Positions 1 through 5,666 of a DNA stretch of 6,948 bases are shown piece by piece; position 1 is the first letter of the stretch; the number at the start of each line of letters is the position of its first letter. The DNA lies in assembly GCA_013003515.1 (NCBI GenBank), contig JABDIW010000138.1, positions 1 through 6,948 of the forward strand. The letters are read 5' to 3'. This DNA comes from Acidimicrobiia bacterium. Lineage in GTDB: Bacteria; Actinomycetota; Acidimicrobiia; Spongiisociales; UBA5794. The notes under the pieces were generated by a model. The model saw only the letters and a program-made list of their open reading frames with translations, was not told where the DNA came from and made no database searches. A program made the position numbers and the translations under genes.

Positions 1-397
1 GAACAGCGGCGATCTCGTGATCCTCCCGTTCGGGTGTCAGCCCGGCATCGGCGAGGCCTTTGGCGACGACGTCGGCAGCCTCACCGGGGAGCGAGTCGAA
101 CACCAGCCGTGTTCCCCGCTCCAGGGATTCGGCGAACTCACGCACCAGGTCGACGGCTCCGGCGCCAAGGGGCGAGTGATAGTCGGTGAGGTGGGCAGCA
201 CCGGCAAAACGAACCAGGGCGTCGTCCGTGACGACCACCATGGCCGCGTCGTCTGACTCCACCACCTGGAGCTCCTCACCGACCCCAAAGCACTGCCACC
301 AGGCGCGCACAAAGCGGCCTCCGGCAAAGGGGCCGACGAACGGTGCCACCGGCTCGAGTTCGAGGCTCGGGGATCTGAGGTCGGTGTGGAGCCTCAC
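1..397 (-). CDS. GNAT-type acetyltransferase, CelD-like, N-terminal part (cut by window edge)
   Basis: An open minus-strand frame runs from a GTG at 397 off the left edge, giving 132 visible residues and no stop. I chose the GTG because it overlaps the asparaginase stop in a GTGA and because GGAG lies 8 nt upstream (406-409). The visible part includes AGGRFVRAWWQCFG near residues 26-39 and, later, ALVRFAGAAHLTDYHSPLG. A hydrophobic/aromatic AWW block followed by an 'F.G....DYH.P.G' strand is, from memory, typical of the N-terminal half of CelD/BcsL-like GNAT proteins (PF13480), which transfer acyl groups to cell-envelope or polysaccharide targets. The acetyl-CoA binding half would lie outside the window, so activity and substrate cannot be judged. 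It is translationally coupled to the asparaginase. Family assignment is moderate; that it is a real gene is fairly sure. Confidence 0.6.
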   Translation of the reverse strand, partial: MRLHTDLRSPSLELEPVAPFVGPFAGGRFVRAWWQCFGVGEELQVVESDDAAMVVVTDDALVRFAGAAHLTDYHSPLGAGAVDLVREFAESLERGTRLVFDSLPGEAADVVAKGLADAGLTPEREDHEIAAV

Positions 398-1350
398 CCG
401 GTCCGCTCCAGGGTGTATCCGGGCTCCATCTCCCCAACTGGACGGCCTCCACCGAGAACGACCGGTCGGGCTGTCGCTGCGAGGCCCGAGCGAGCGGCGT
501 CGGACAGGAGACCCAGCTGATCGAATGCCTCGACCATGGCGACGACGGCTGCCTCGCCGACGCCGGAGAACGCCTTGACACCGATCCCGGTACCGCGCAC
601 ACCGGCACCGAAGCACGCCTGGGCGCCGACCTTCATGGGCCCATTGATCCACGCTGCCAGCTTGCCGTCACCACGCAGATTCCCCGCCACGAGAGACGGG
701 TACCGGGTGACGGCCGCAGCCACCTCGGCGTACTCGGGAAGAGAGCTGACCCGGGCGAAGATCGTGGCCAGCGTCACGGCCGAGCCTCGGAATGAAGGCA
801 CACCACATCCATCGACACCCACCGGGCCGACGTCGGTGCCGGCCACGAGCGCCATCTCCTCGGTCATGGCCTGCTGCAACGGATGGTCCGGATGCGAGTA
901 GCCGGCCAGCGGCCATCCCTGGGCGACGCACGCCCGCAGCATCGCCGCGTGCTTACCGGAGCAGTTGTGGAGAACCGGCAGCGGTCGCCGGACGCCACGG
1001 TCCCGCCACAGTGCGTCGGCCTCGGGCCGCAGCGGGCGGAGCGGCGGGCACTCCAGAGCCGACTCGTCGAGTCCCACCTCGGCCAACATCGCCTTCGCAT
1101 ACGCGATGTGAATCGGGTGTCCGCTGTGGCTCGCAGACGCAAACGCCAGTCGCTCGGGTACCAGATCGGCTCCCAGCCGCTGGCTGACAGCCGCCTGGAC
1201 CGGCTTGATGGCCGACCGGAAGAAGAACGGCCTGTCGATGTCGCCATGGGAGGCGGTGACGGCAGGCACCCCGCCGTCGAGTGCGACAACGGCCACCGCC
1301 CCGGTGTGCTCTGATTCGACCAGGCCAGACCTGGTCGACCTGGCAAGCAT
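394..1350 (-). CDS. L-asparaginase, Rhizobium etli type (PF06089 family)
   Basis: This 318-residue protein matches the usual length of the R. etli/thermolabile-type asparaginases, which hydrolyse L-asparagine to aspartate and ammonia and are unrelated to the E. coli enzymes. The family's active-site landmarks are present in order: FFFRSAIKP with the Ser46-x-x-Lys49 pair, the SASHSGH segment at 72-78, HNCSGKH with Cys130 and Lys133, DGCGVP with Cys182, and GIGVKAF with Lys259. In the R. etli enzyme the matching Cys/Lys/Cys bind zinc and the Ser/Lys residues are catalytic, so this copy looks intact. There is no signal peptide, so it is probably cytoplasmic. The ATG lies 3 nt after the rsiG-like stop and has no clear ribosome binding site, suggesting coupled translation. 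A strong hairpin lies just inside the reading frame. Any link to the anti-sigma gene beyond co-transcription is unknown. Confidence 0.9.
   Translation of the reverse strand: MLARSTRSGLVESEHTGAVAVVALDGGVPAVTASHGDIDRPFFFRSAIKPVQAAVSQRLGADLVPERLAFASASHSGHPIHIAYAKAMLAEVGLDESALECPPLRPLRPEADALWRDRGVRRPLPVLHNCSGKHAAMLRACVAQGWPLAGYSHPDHPLQQAMTEEMALVAGTDVGPVGVDGCGVPSFRGSAVTLATIFARVSSLPEYAEVAAAVTRYPSLVAGNLRGDGKLAAWINGPMKVGAQACFGAGVRGTGIGVKAFSGVGEAAVVAMVEAFDQLGLLSDAARSGLAATARPVVLGGGRPVGEMEPGYTLERTG
1316..1338 (-). repeat. 9-bp inverted repeat (hairpin) at the 5' end of the asparaginase frame
   Basis: TCGACCAGG (1316-1324) and CCTGGTCGA (1330-1338) are perfect reverse complements separated by a 5-nt loop. 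In the asparaginase mRNA the stem starts 12 nt after the first base of the ATG. It has no following T-run on either strand, so it does not look like an intrinsic terminator. It could dampen or gate translation initiation of a gene that lacks a ribosome binding site, or it could be chance. Confidence 0.5.
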
Positions 1351-1353
1351 CGC

Positions 1354-1893
1354 TCAGGACCCGGCGAGCAGCTCGTCGATGTTGTCGATGCCCTGCCGGT
1401 AACGGTTGGTGAGCTCCGACTGGATCTTCTCGTAGGCCTCGTACACGGCCCGCCGCTGGTCGGAGACCTCACGCTCGGCTTCGGTGAGGTCGACCTGAAT
1501 GGTCTCGAGCTCGTCGTCGTCGATGGTCGGAAGATGGGCCAGGAAGTCGTCGACCAGCACGCGGTCGACCGAGCGCTTACCCGTAGACGGAACATCCGGT
1601 ATCTCGACGGGAATCGCACGACCGGTACTCCCGGCACCGGCAGTCTCGGAGCCGGCGAGGATCTCGGGCAGGGCCTCGATCAAGCTTCGCGCCTCTTCGC
1701 CCGACCGACGCCTCAACTCGAAGCCGAGCAAGTCCATCCGGCCATGAAGCAGCCGCCGGTAGTAGGACAGCTCGGTGTCGAGCTCATCACACAGGGCGCG
1801 GCGCTCACGCAACTCGTCCAGGGTGATGTCGGCGAGTTCGTCCACGAACTCGGGCGAGGAAACGATGTCGATGCGACGGCGGCGTTCAGTCAT
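1354..1893 (-). CDS. rsiG: RsiG-like (AmfC family) putative c-di-GMP-binding anti-sigma factor
   Basis: This 179-residue, highly charged, mostly helical protein fits the RsiG/AmfC 'aerial mycelium formation' family. In Streptomyces, RsiG with c-di-GMP holds the sigma factor WhiG inactive, and c-di-GMP is bound by the motif E-x3-S-x2-R-x3-Q-x3-D, present once on each of two helices of a coiled coil. Here both helices can be seen. Helix 1 carries Asp39-x3-Ser43-x2-Arg46-x3-His50-x3-Asp54. Helix 2 carries Glu140-x3-Ser144-x2-Arg147-x3-Tyr151-x3-Glu155. Ser and Arg are kept in both copies, while the Gln is His or Tyr and the end residues are conservatively swapped. A Pro/Gly-rich linker (about 80-108) separates the halves. 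I chose ATG 1893, 10 nt after the peptidase stop; a longer frame would overlap that gene and add sequence unlike the family. No clear ribosome binding site. Family call is strong; ligand and sigma partner are inferred. Confidence 0.83.
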   Translation of the reverse strand: MTERRRRIDIVSSPEFVDELADITLDELRERRALCDELDTELSYYRRLLHGRMDLLGFELRRRSGEEARSLIEALPEILAGSETAGAGSTGRAIPVEIPDVPSTGKRSVDRVLVDDFLAHLPTIDDDELETIQVDLTEAEREVSDQRRAVYEAYEKIQSELTNRYRQGIDNIDELLAGS

Positions 1894-1903
1894 TGACGGG
1901 AAG

Positions 1904-2998
1904 CTAGCAAGCCGCCGACAGCGTCGGATAGGGGTTGACGGCAGCGCCACCGCCGGGGTGGACCTCGAAGTGGAGATGGGTGGCACCACCCAGGGCGTTT
2001 CCGCTGTCCCCGACGTAGCCGATGAGCTGTCCGGCACTCACTCGATCGCCGGTCGACAGACCGGCCGCGTAGCCGTCGAGGTGGGCGTAGTAGTAGGTGA
2101 CGCCGTGGTCGGCTTTGAGGAACGCAACGGTGCCACCGAGGCTGTTCGTCTTGAGGCGAACCGTGCCGTCTCCGACGGCGACCACGTGGTTGCCGCGGGG
2201 GGCCATCATGTCGGTGCCCTTGTGCTTGCGTCCGCCGGATCGGGGGAAGCCCCAGTCGTTGATGAACCGTGACCCGGGCGCCGGGCAGACGAAGCCGGGG
2301 GTCACCGAGTTACTCACGCCTGCCGCCGCACCCTGACGTCGCGCCAGTTCGAGGGCCTCCTGGCGTCGCTTCTCCTCGTTGTACGCACGGAGGGCTGCTT
2401 TGGCCTCCTCGTCGGCCTCGTCGAACGCAATGGCCGCGTCCCGCTGCAGCTCGTCCATCCTGGTTACGAGGCCTTCTGCCTGAGCCTGAAGCTCAGCGAC
2501 GTGGACCTGGTCCTCCTGGAGGTCGGTCTTGAGACGATCCATCTCGCGTCGTGTCGCCTCGAGTGTGTCGAGAGAGGAGACCTCGAATCGCGTGGCCCGG
2601 TCGATGAGATCCTGCGACGTGATCACGTCCTGGATGGAGCCGGCTTCCAGAGCGACCGAGAAGAGGTCGCCGCCGCCGGACATGTAGGCCTCGAGGATCA
2701 GAGTTCGGGCGGTGTTCCGCATCTCCGACGTCTCGCCCTCACGCTCGCGAATGCGCTCCTCGAGGGTGGCGGTGCGCCAGATGAGGTCCTCGAGCTCGGC
2801 ATGAACTTCGTGGAATTCCTCGAGGGCCGAGTCCAGGGCGTCGTTGGCGGCGATGAGGCGACCGAGGGCGTCATCGCGAACCTGATCGGTGCGATCGACC
2901 TCGTCGCGCGACTGCGCTCCGACGGTTGTCGGGAGGAGCAGCGAGGCTCCGATGAGACCAGCAAGGATGAGGGCGCGCGCCGCCCGGGGTCGAGACAT
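1904..2998 (-). CDS. Secreted M23 (LytM-type) peptidase with N-terminal coiled coil
   Basis: This 364-residue exported protein is a likely peptidoglycan endopeptidase or an activator of cell-wall hydrolases. It opens with an Arg-rich n-region and a hydrophobic core ending in VGA-Q, a plausible signal peptidase I site near residue 28. A long heptad-rich coiled coil (about 35-220) follows, with a YMSGGGD..VALEAGS break typical of EnvC/RipA-like hinge regions. The M23 domain occupies about 245-355 and has the full zinc site: His259 and Asp263 in HKGTD, catalytic His306 in YAHLDG, and His341/His343 in THLHFE. All key residues are kept, so it should be an active enzyme rather than a degenerate activator. 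Cys238 and the C-terminal Cys364 could form a disulfide. I prefer ATG 2998 over ATG 3055: GAGG sits 6 nt upstream, and the 19 extra codons have poor third-position GC. It heads the unit that contains rsiG. Confidence 0.88.
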   Translation of the reverse strand: MSRPRAARALILAGLIGASLLLPTTVGAQSRDEVDRTDQVRDDALGRLIAANDALDSALEEFHEVHAELEDLIWRTATLEERIREREGETSEMRNTARTLILEAYMSGGGDLFSVALEAGSIQDVITSQDLIDRATRFEVSSLDTLEATRREMDRLKTDLQEDQVHVAELQAQAEGLVTRMDELQRDAAIAFDEADEEAKAALRAYNEEKRRQEALELARRQGAAAGVSNSVTPGFVCPAPGSRFINDWGFPRSGGRKHKGTDMMAPRGNHVVAVGDGTVRLKTNSLGGTVAFLKADHGVTYYYAHLDGYAAGLSTGDRVSAGQLIGYVGDSGNALGGATHLHFEVHPGGGAAVNPYPTLSAAC

Positions 2999-3087
2999 TC
3001 GGCGCCTCAGGGTAGTCGAGGTTCGGCGTTGACCCGAACGAGAATCCGGTCGCATCCAAGCTCTATCGGCGCCAGGTGACTAGTCCT
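2999..3087 (-). promoter_or_regulatory. Intergenic leader of the peptidase-rsiG unit
   Basis: These 89 nt form the largest gap in the window. They contain a GAGG ribosome binding site (3005-3008), a small inverted repeat GTTCGG/CCGAAC (3021-3026 and 3034-3039, 7-nt loop), the octamer TCGGCGCC twice (2999-3006 and 3066-3073), the 8-bp palindrome GACTAGTC (3078-3085), and a TACCCT hexamer (3009-3014) that could be a vegetative -10 but would leave almost no leader. No T-tract terminator is seen after the HAD gene, so read-through from upstream is possible. Confidence 0.5.
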
Positions 3088-3090
3088 TCA
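3063..3090 (-). promoter_or_regulatory. Candidate WhiG/FliA-type (sigma-28 family) promoter
   Basis: On the minus strand TGAA (3090-3087) is followed after 16 nt by GCCGATAG (3070-3063). The known WhiG consensus is TAAA-N15/16-GCCGATAA, so this differs at one base in each element. The expected start site, about 7 nt further on, falls near 3055, giving a leader of about 57 nt to the peptidase ATG at 2998. The -35 element overlaps the HAD stop codon. It points at the unit carrying the rsiG-like gene. A short match can arise by chance. Confidence 0.35.
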
Positions 3091-3867
3091 CCCGCTCAAC
3101 AGCCTGCCGTGGCGACGACCCAGCGCATACGTGGTGCCGGCGAGCGCGAGCGCCCCAGCCGCTGCCGTCGTTCGAGCCACGACTTCTTTGCGCTTCCTGG
3201 AGAACTCCACGACAGGCCAACCCTGGTGATATGCCAATGACTCGAGGGCGCGATCGGGATTCACCGCCACCGGATGACCAACGATCTCGAGCATCGGCAG
3301 GTCGCCCATCGAGTCGGTGTATGCGTAGCTGAGGCGGAGGTCGTACTCGCGAGCCGAAGCGAGCTTGGAGATGGCATCGGCCTTTCCCTGGCCGTAACAG
3401 AACGGCTCAGCGAGAAGCCCCGTGTACCGCCCATCGACGATCTCGGCGACCGTTCCGATGGCACCGGTCATACCAAGCGCCTCGGCAAGACCCTCGACGA
3501 TCTCGATGGGAGACGCCGAGACGATGTAGGTGTCTCGACCCGCCTGGTGGTGGAGGTCGAGGAGGCCCTGCGACTCGAGACGCACCGACTCCAGGAGCTT
3601 GGGGAGGATGTCGCCTCCCAGGCCCTTCAAGTCCGCAACCGCGACACCGGCGATGGCGTCGAGCACACGGTTCTTGATGGCCTCGGTCTTCTCGTCCGAC
3701 GCACCTGCGAACCGGAACACGACGGCGTCGGTGAGGTCCTTGAGAACCTGACGGGTCTCGACCATGTCATTGCGCCATGCCGCCATCCCGAACACGTACA
3801 GGGACGATCCCGAGATCAGGGTCCTGTCCAGGTCGAAGAAGGCTGCGGCCTTGGCTGTGGTCTCCAC
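3088..3867 (-). CDS. HAD-IB family (SerB-like) phosphatase with C-terminal hydrophobic segment
   Basis: This 259-residue protein has all four haloacid dehalogenase motifs. Motif I is FFDLDRTL with nucleophile Asp12 and Asp14, motif II is VSAS with Ser117, motif III is Lys162 in GQGKAD, and motif IV is DSMGD with Asp185 and Asp189. The helical cap between motifs I and II and the overall pattern fit subfamily IB (the SerB/CicA/'HAD-IB-hyp1' group), which removes phosphate from small molecules or phospholipid-like substrates. A short Ala/Gly/Leu-rich segment (about 233-250) followed by an Arg-rich tail may attach it to the membrane. I chose GTG 3867: it lies 1 nt after the dehydrogenase stop, and GGAGG (3873-3877), formed by that gene's last glycine codons, lies 5 nt upstream. 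The earlier ATG at 3915 would overlap the dehydrogenase by 47 nt with no such site. Substrate unknown. Confidence 0.88.
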   Translation of the reverse strand: METTAKAAAFFDLDRTLISGSSLYVFGMAAWRNDMVETRQVLKDLTDAVVFRFAGASDEKTEAIKNRVLDAIAGVAVADLKGLGGDILPKLLESVRLESQGLLDLHHQAGRDTYIVSASPIEIVEGLAEALGMTGAIGTVAEIVDGRYTGLLAEPFCYGQGKADAISKLASAREYDLRLSYAYTDSMGDLPMLEIVGHPVAVNPDRALESLAYHQGWPVVEFSRKRKEVVARTTAAAGALALAGTTYALGRRHGRLLSG

Positions 3868-3868
3868 G

Positions 3869-5629
3869 TCAGCCTCCGAGATCGGTCGGATCGATGGCGA
3901 ACAGATCACCGGCACCCGCAGTGACAGCCGGTATCAGTCCTCCCACGGTCGGCACCACCTGCCGGGCGAAGAAGCGGGCGGTCGCCACCTTGGCCGAGTC
4001 GCCGGCTGCGGCGGCAGCCAGCGCCTGCTGACCGAGGAGGGCTCCGCCGATCACGACGCCGGCCATTCGGAGGAAGGGGCTGGCTGCGGCCAGCCGATCG
4101 TTGACGTCGTCACAGGCGAGCAGCCAATCGACTGCCTCTCGCAGGGCTACGAGACCGGCTGCCAGAGGCCGGCCGATCTCTTCCATGCCCTGGTCGTCGA
4201 GCTCGCGGGCAACGTCGTGGAGTTCGTCGATGAAGCCCCGCACGAAGTCGCCACCGTCCATCGGCAGTTTGCGCATCACCAGATCGATCGCCTGGATGCC
4301 GTTGGTGCCTTCGTAGATGGGGGCGATCCGGGCGTCGCGGAAGTGCTGGGGGCTGCCGGTCTCCTCGACGTACCCCATCCCACCGTGGATCTGGATGCCG
4401 ATCGACGTCAGCTCGACGCCCATGTCGGTGCCCCAGCCCTTGCTGATCGGGGTGAGCAGATCGGCGAGGCGGCTCCCCCGGGCTTGCTCGGCGTCCGACG
4501 AACCGCTGTGAGCCCGATCGATCGAGGCGGCGTTGAGGTAGATGAGGGCTCGCATCGCCTCGATCGTCGACTTCATGGTCATCAGCATTCGCCGCACGTC
4601 GGGGTGATCGACGATCGGGGAAGACTCGGTGGGGTCGGCACCGACGGCGCGTCCCTGACGTCGCTCCTCGGCATAGGTCACGGCCTGTTGATAGGACCGC
4701 TCGGAGATGGCGAGACCCTGGAGCCCGACGGCCACCCGGGCGTCATTCATCATGGTGAACATGGCCCGCATCCCGCCGTTCTCCTCCCCCACCAGATACC
4801 CGACGGCACCCTCGCCCGAATCGCCGAACGACATGACGCATGTCGGGCTGCCGTGGATGCCGAGCTTGTGTTCGGTGGAGACGGTCGTGACGTCGTTGGG
4901 CTCACCGATGGTGCCGTCGTCGTCCACGAGGAACTTCGGCACGAGGAACAACGAGATCCCTTTGGTCCCCGGTGGCGAGTCGGGGGTGCGGGCCAGCACG
5001 AAGTGGATGATGTTCGGCGTGAGGTCGTGGTCGCCGAAGGTGATGAAGATCTTCTGCCCGGTGACGCGCCAGGTGCCGTCGCCGGCGGGAACCGCCTTCG
5101 ACGTCAGAGCGCCGACGTCCGAACCTGCCTGGGCTTCGGTGAGGTGCATCGTCCCGGCCCATTCACCGGTCACGAGCTTCTCGAGATACACGGCTTTGTG
5201 TTCGTCGCTGCCATGAGCCAGCAGGGCCTCGACTGCCGAGTGCGTGAGCATGGGGCAGAGCGAGAACGCCATGTTGGCGGTGGTGATCATCTCCATCAGC
5301 GCCGTCCCCACGACACGCGGGAACCCGAAGCCTCCCCACTCGGCCGGGAACTTCACCCCGGCCCAGCCTCCGGCGACCAGCTCGCCATAGGCCTTCTTGA
5401 ACGAGTCCGGAGTGACCACTGCTCCATCCACGAGGGTGCTTCCGATGGTGTCGCCGTCCCGGTTCGTAGGCGCGATCACCTCCGAGACCATGCGCCCGGC
5501 CTCGTCGAGTGCGCCGAAGACGGTGTCTTCATCGACGTGGGAGAAGGCATCGAGCGACGTGAGACCGGCGAGGTCTGCGGTATGGGTGAGAGCGAAGCGC
5601 ATGTCGCGCAGGGGAGGCGAGTACGTCAT
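3869..5629 (-). CDS. Acyl-CoA dehydrogenase, long (about 590-residue) type
   Basis: This is a complete 586-residue FAD-dependent acyl-CoA dehydrogenase, which forms the 2,3-double bond of an acyl-CoA and passes electrons to electron-transfer flavoprotein. It opens with YSPPLRDMRF, the short N-terminal extension (PF12418-like) of the long forms. LTEAQAGSDVG (163-173) and VTGQKIFIT (about 189-197) belong to the FAD/substrate-binding middle domain. IHGGMGY and then RIAPIYEGTNGIQA follow, with Glu440 at the usual catalytic-base position. About 120 further residues form the extra C-terminal domain (PF12806-like). The same architecture is found in 3-methylmercaptopropionyl-CoA dehydrogenase (DmdC) and in FadE5-type proteins, so chain length and substrate cannot be told from sequence. 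I chose ATG 5629 because the N-terminus then matches the family and because a -10-like hexamer lies exactly upstream. It is probably first in a unit with the HAD gene. Confidence 0.93.
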   Translation of the reverse strand: MTYSPPLRDMRFALTHTADLAGLTSLDAFSHVDEDTVFGALDEAGRMVSEVIAPTNRDGDTIGSTLVDGAVVTPDSFKKAYGELVAGGWAGVKFPAEWGGFGFPRVVGTALMEMITTANMAFSLCPMLTHSAVEALLAHGSDEHKAVYLEKLVTGEWAGTMHLTEAQAGSDVGALTSKAVPAGDGTWRVTGQKIFITFGDHDLTPNIIHFVLARTPDSPPGTKGISLFLVPKFLVDDDGTIGEPNDVTTVSTEHKLGIHGSPTCVMSFGDSGEGAVGYLVGEENGGMRAMFTMMNDARVAVGLQGLAISERSYQQAVTYAEERRQGRAVGADPTESSPIVDHPDVRRMLMTMKSTIEAMRALIYLNAASIDRAHSGSSDAEQARGSRLADLLTPISKGWGTDMGVELTSIGIQIHGGMGYVEETGSPQHFRDARIAPIYEGTNGIQAIDLVMRKLPMDGGDFVRGFIDELHDVARELDDQGMEEIGRPLAAGLVALREAVDWLLACDDVNDRLAAASPFLRMAGVVIGGALLGQQALAAAAAGDSAKVATARFFARQVVPTVGGLIPAVTAGAGDLFAIDPTDLGG

Positions 5630-5642
5630 GTCCCAAACGTTA
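5630..5642 (-). promoter_or_regulatory. Putative leaderless promoter of the acyl-CoA dehydrogenase
   Basis: The minus strand reads TAACGT (5642-5637), a TAnnnT -10 element, then 7 nt, then the ATG at 5629. The start site would be the A of the ATG. The gene lacks a ribosome binding site, as expected for a leaderless transcript. No convincing -35 is seen. Confidence 0.45.
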
Positions 5643-5653
5643 GCGACGGGCGG

Positions 5654-5666
5654 TATGTTGCCGATC
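5654..5666 (+). promoter_or_regulatory. Putative leaderless promoter of the PIG-L deacetylase
   Basis: TATGTT (5654-5659), a TAnnnT -10 element, is followed by 7 nt and then the ATG at 5667. This geometry mirrors the divergent gene. It favours ATG 5667 over the in-frame ATG at 5655, which lies inside the hexamer. No clear -35 or ribosome binding site is seen. Confidence 0.45.

Noticed and set aside
1894..2037. A 48-codon N-terminal extension of the rsiG-like gene (ATG at 2037)
   Set aside because: It would overlap the peptidase by over 130 nt, and the added residues are Pro/Ser/Thr-rich and unlike the family. ATG 1893 gives the expected N-terminus.
3021..3039. GTTCGG/CCGAAC inverted repeat as a terminator after the HAD gene
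   Set aside because: The stem is only 6 bp and has no T-run after it on the minus strand. It is at most a weak hairpin or operator.
2999..3055. A 19-residue N-terminal extension of the M23 peptidase (ATG at 3055), which could be a leaderless start from the WhiG-like promoter
   Set aside because: Only about half of its codons end in G or C, well below the body of the gene, and the inner ATG has a good ribosome binding site and a standard signal peptide. It is still possible.
3868..3915. An upstream ATG start for the HAD gene at 3915
   Set aside because: It would overlap the dehydrogenase by 47 nt. The GTG at 3867 has an ideal ribosome binding site and leaves motif I near the N-terminus, as is usual.
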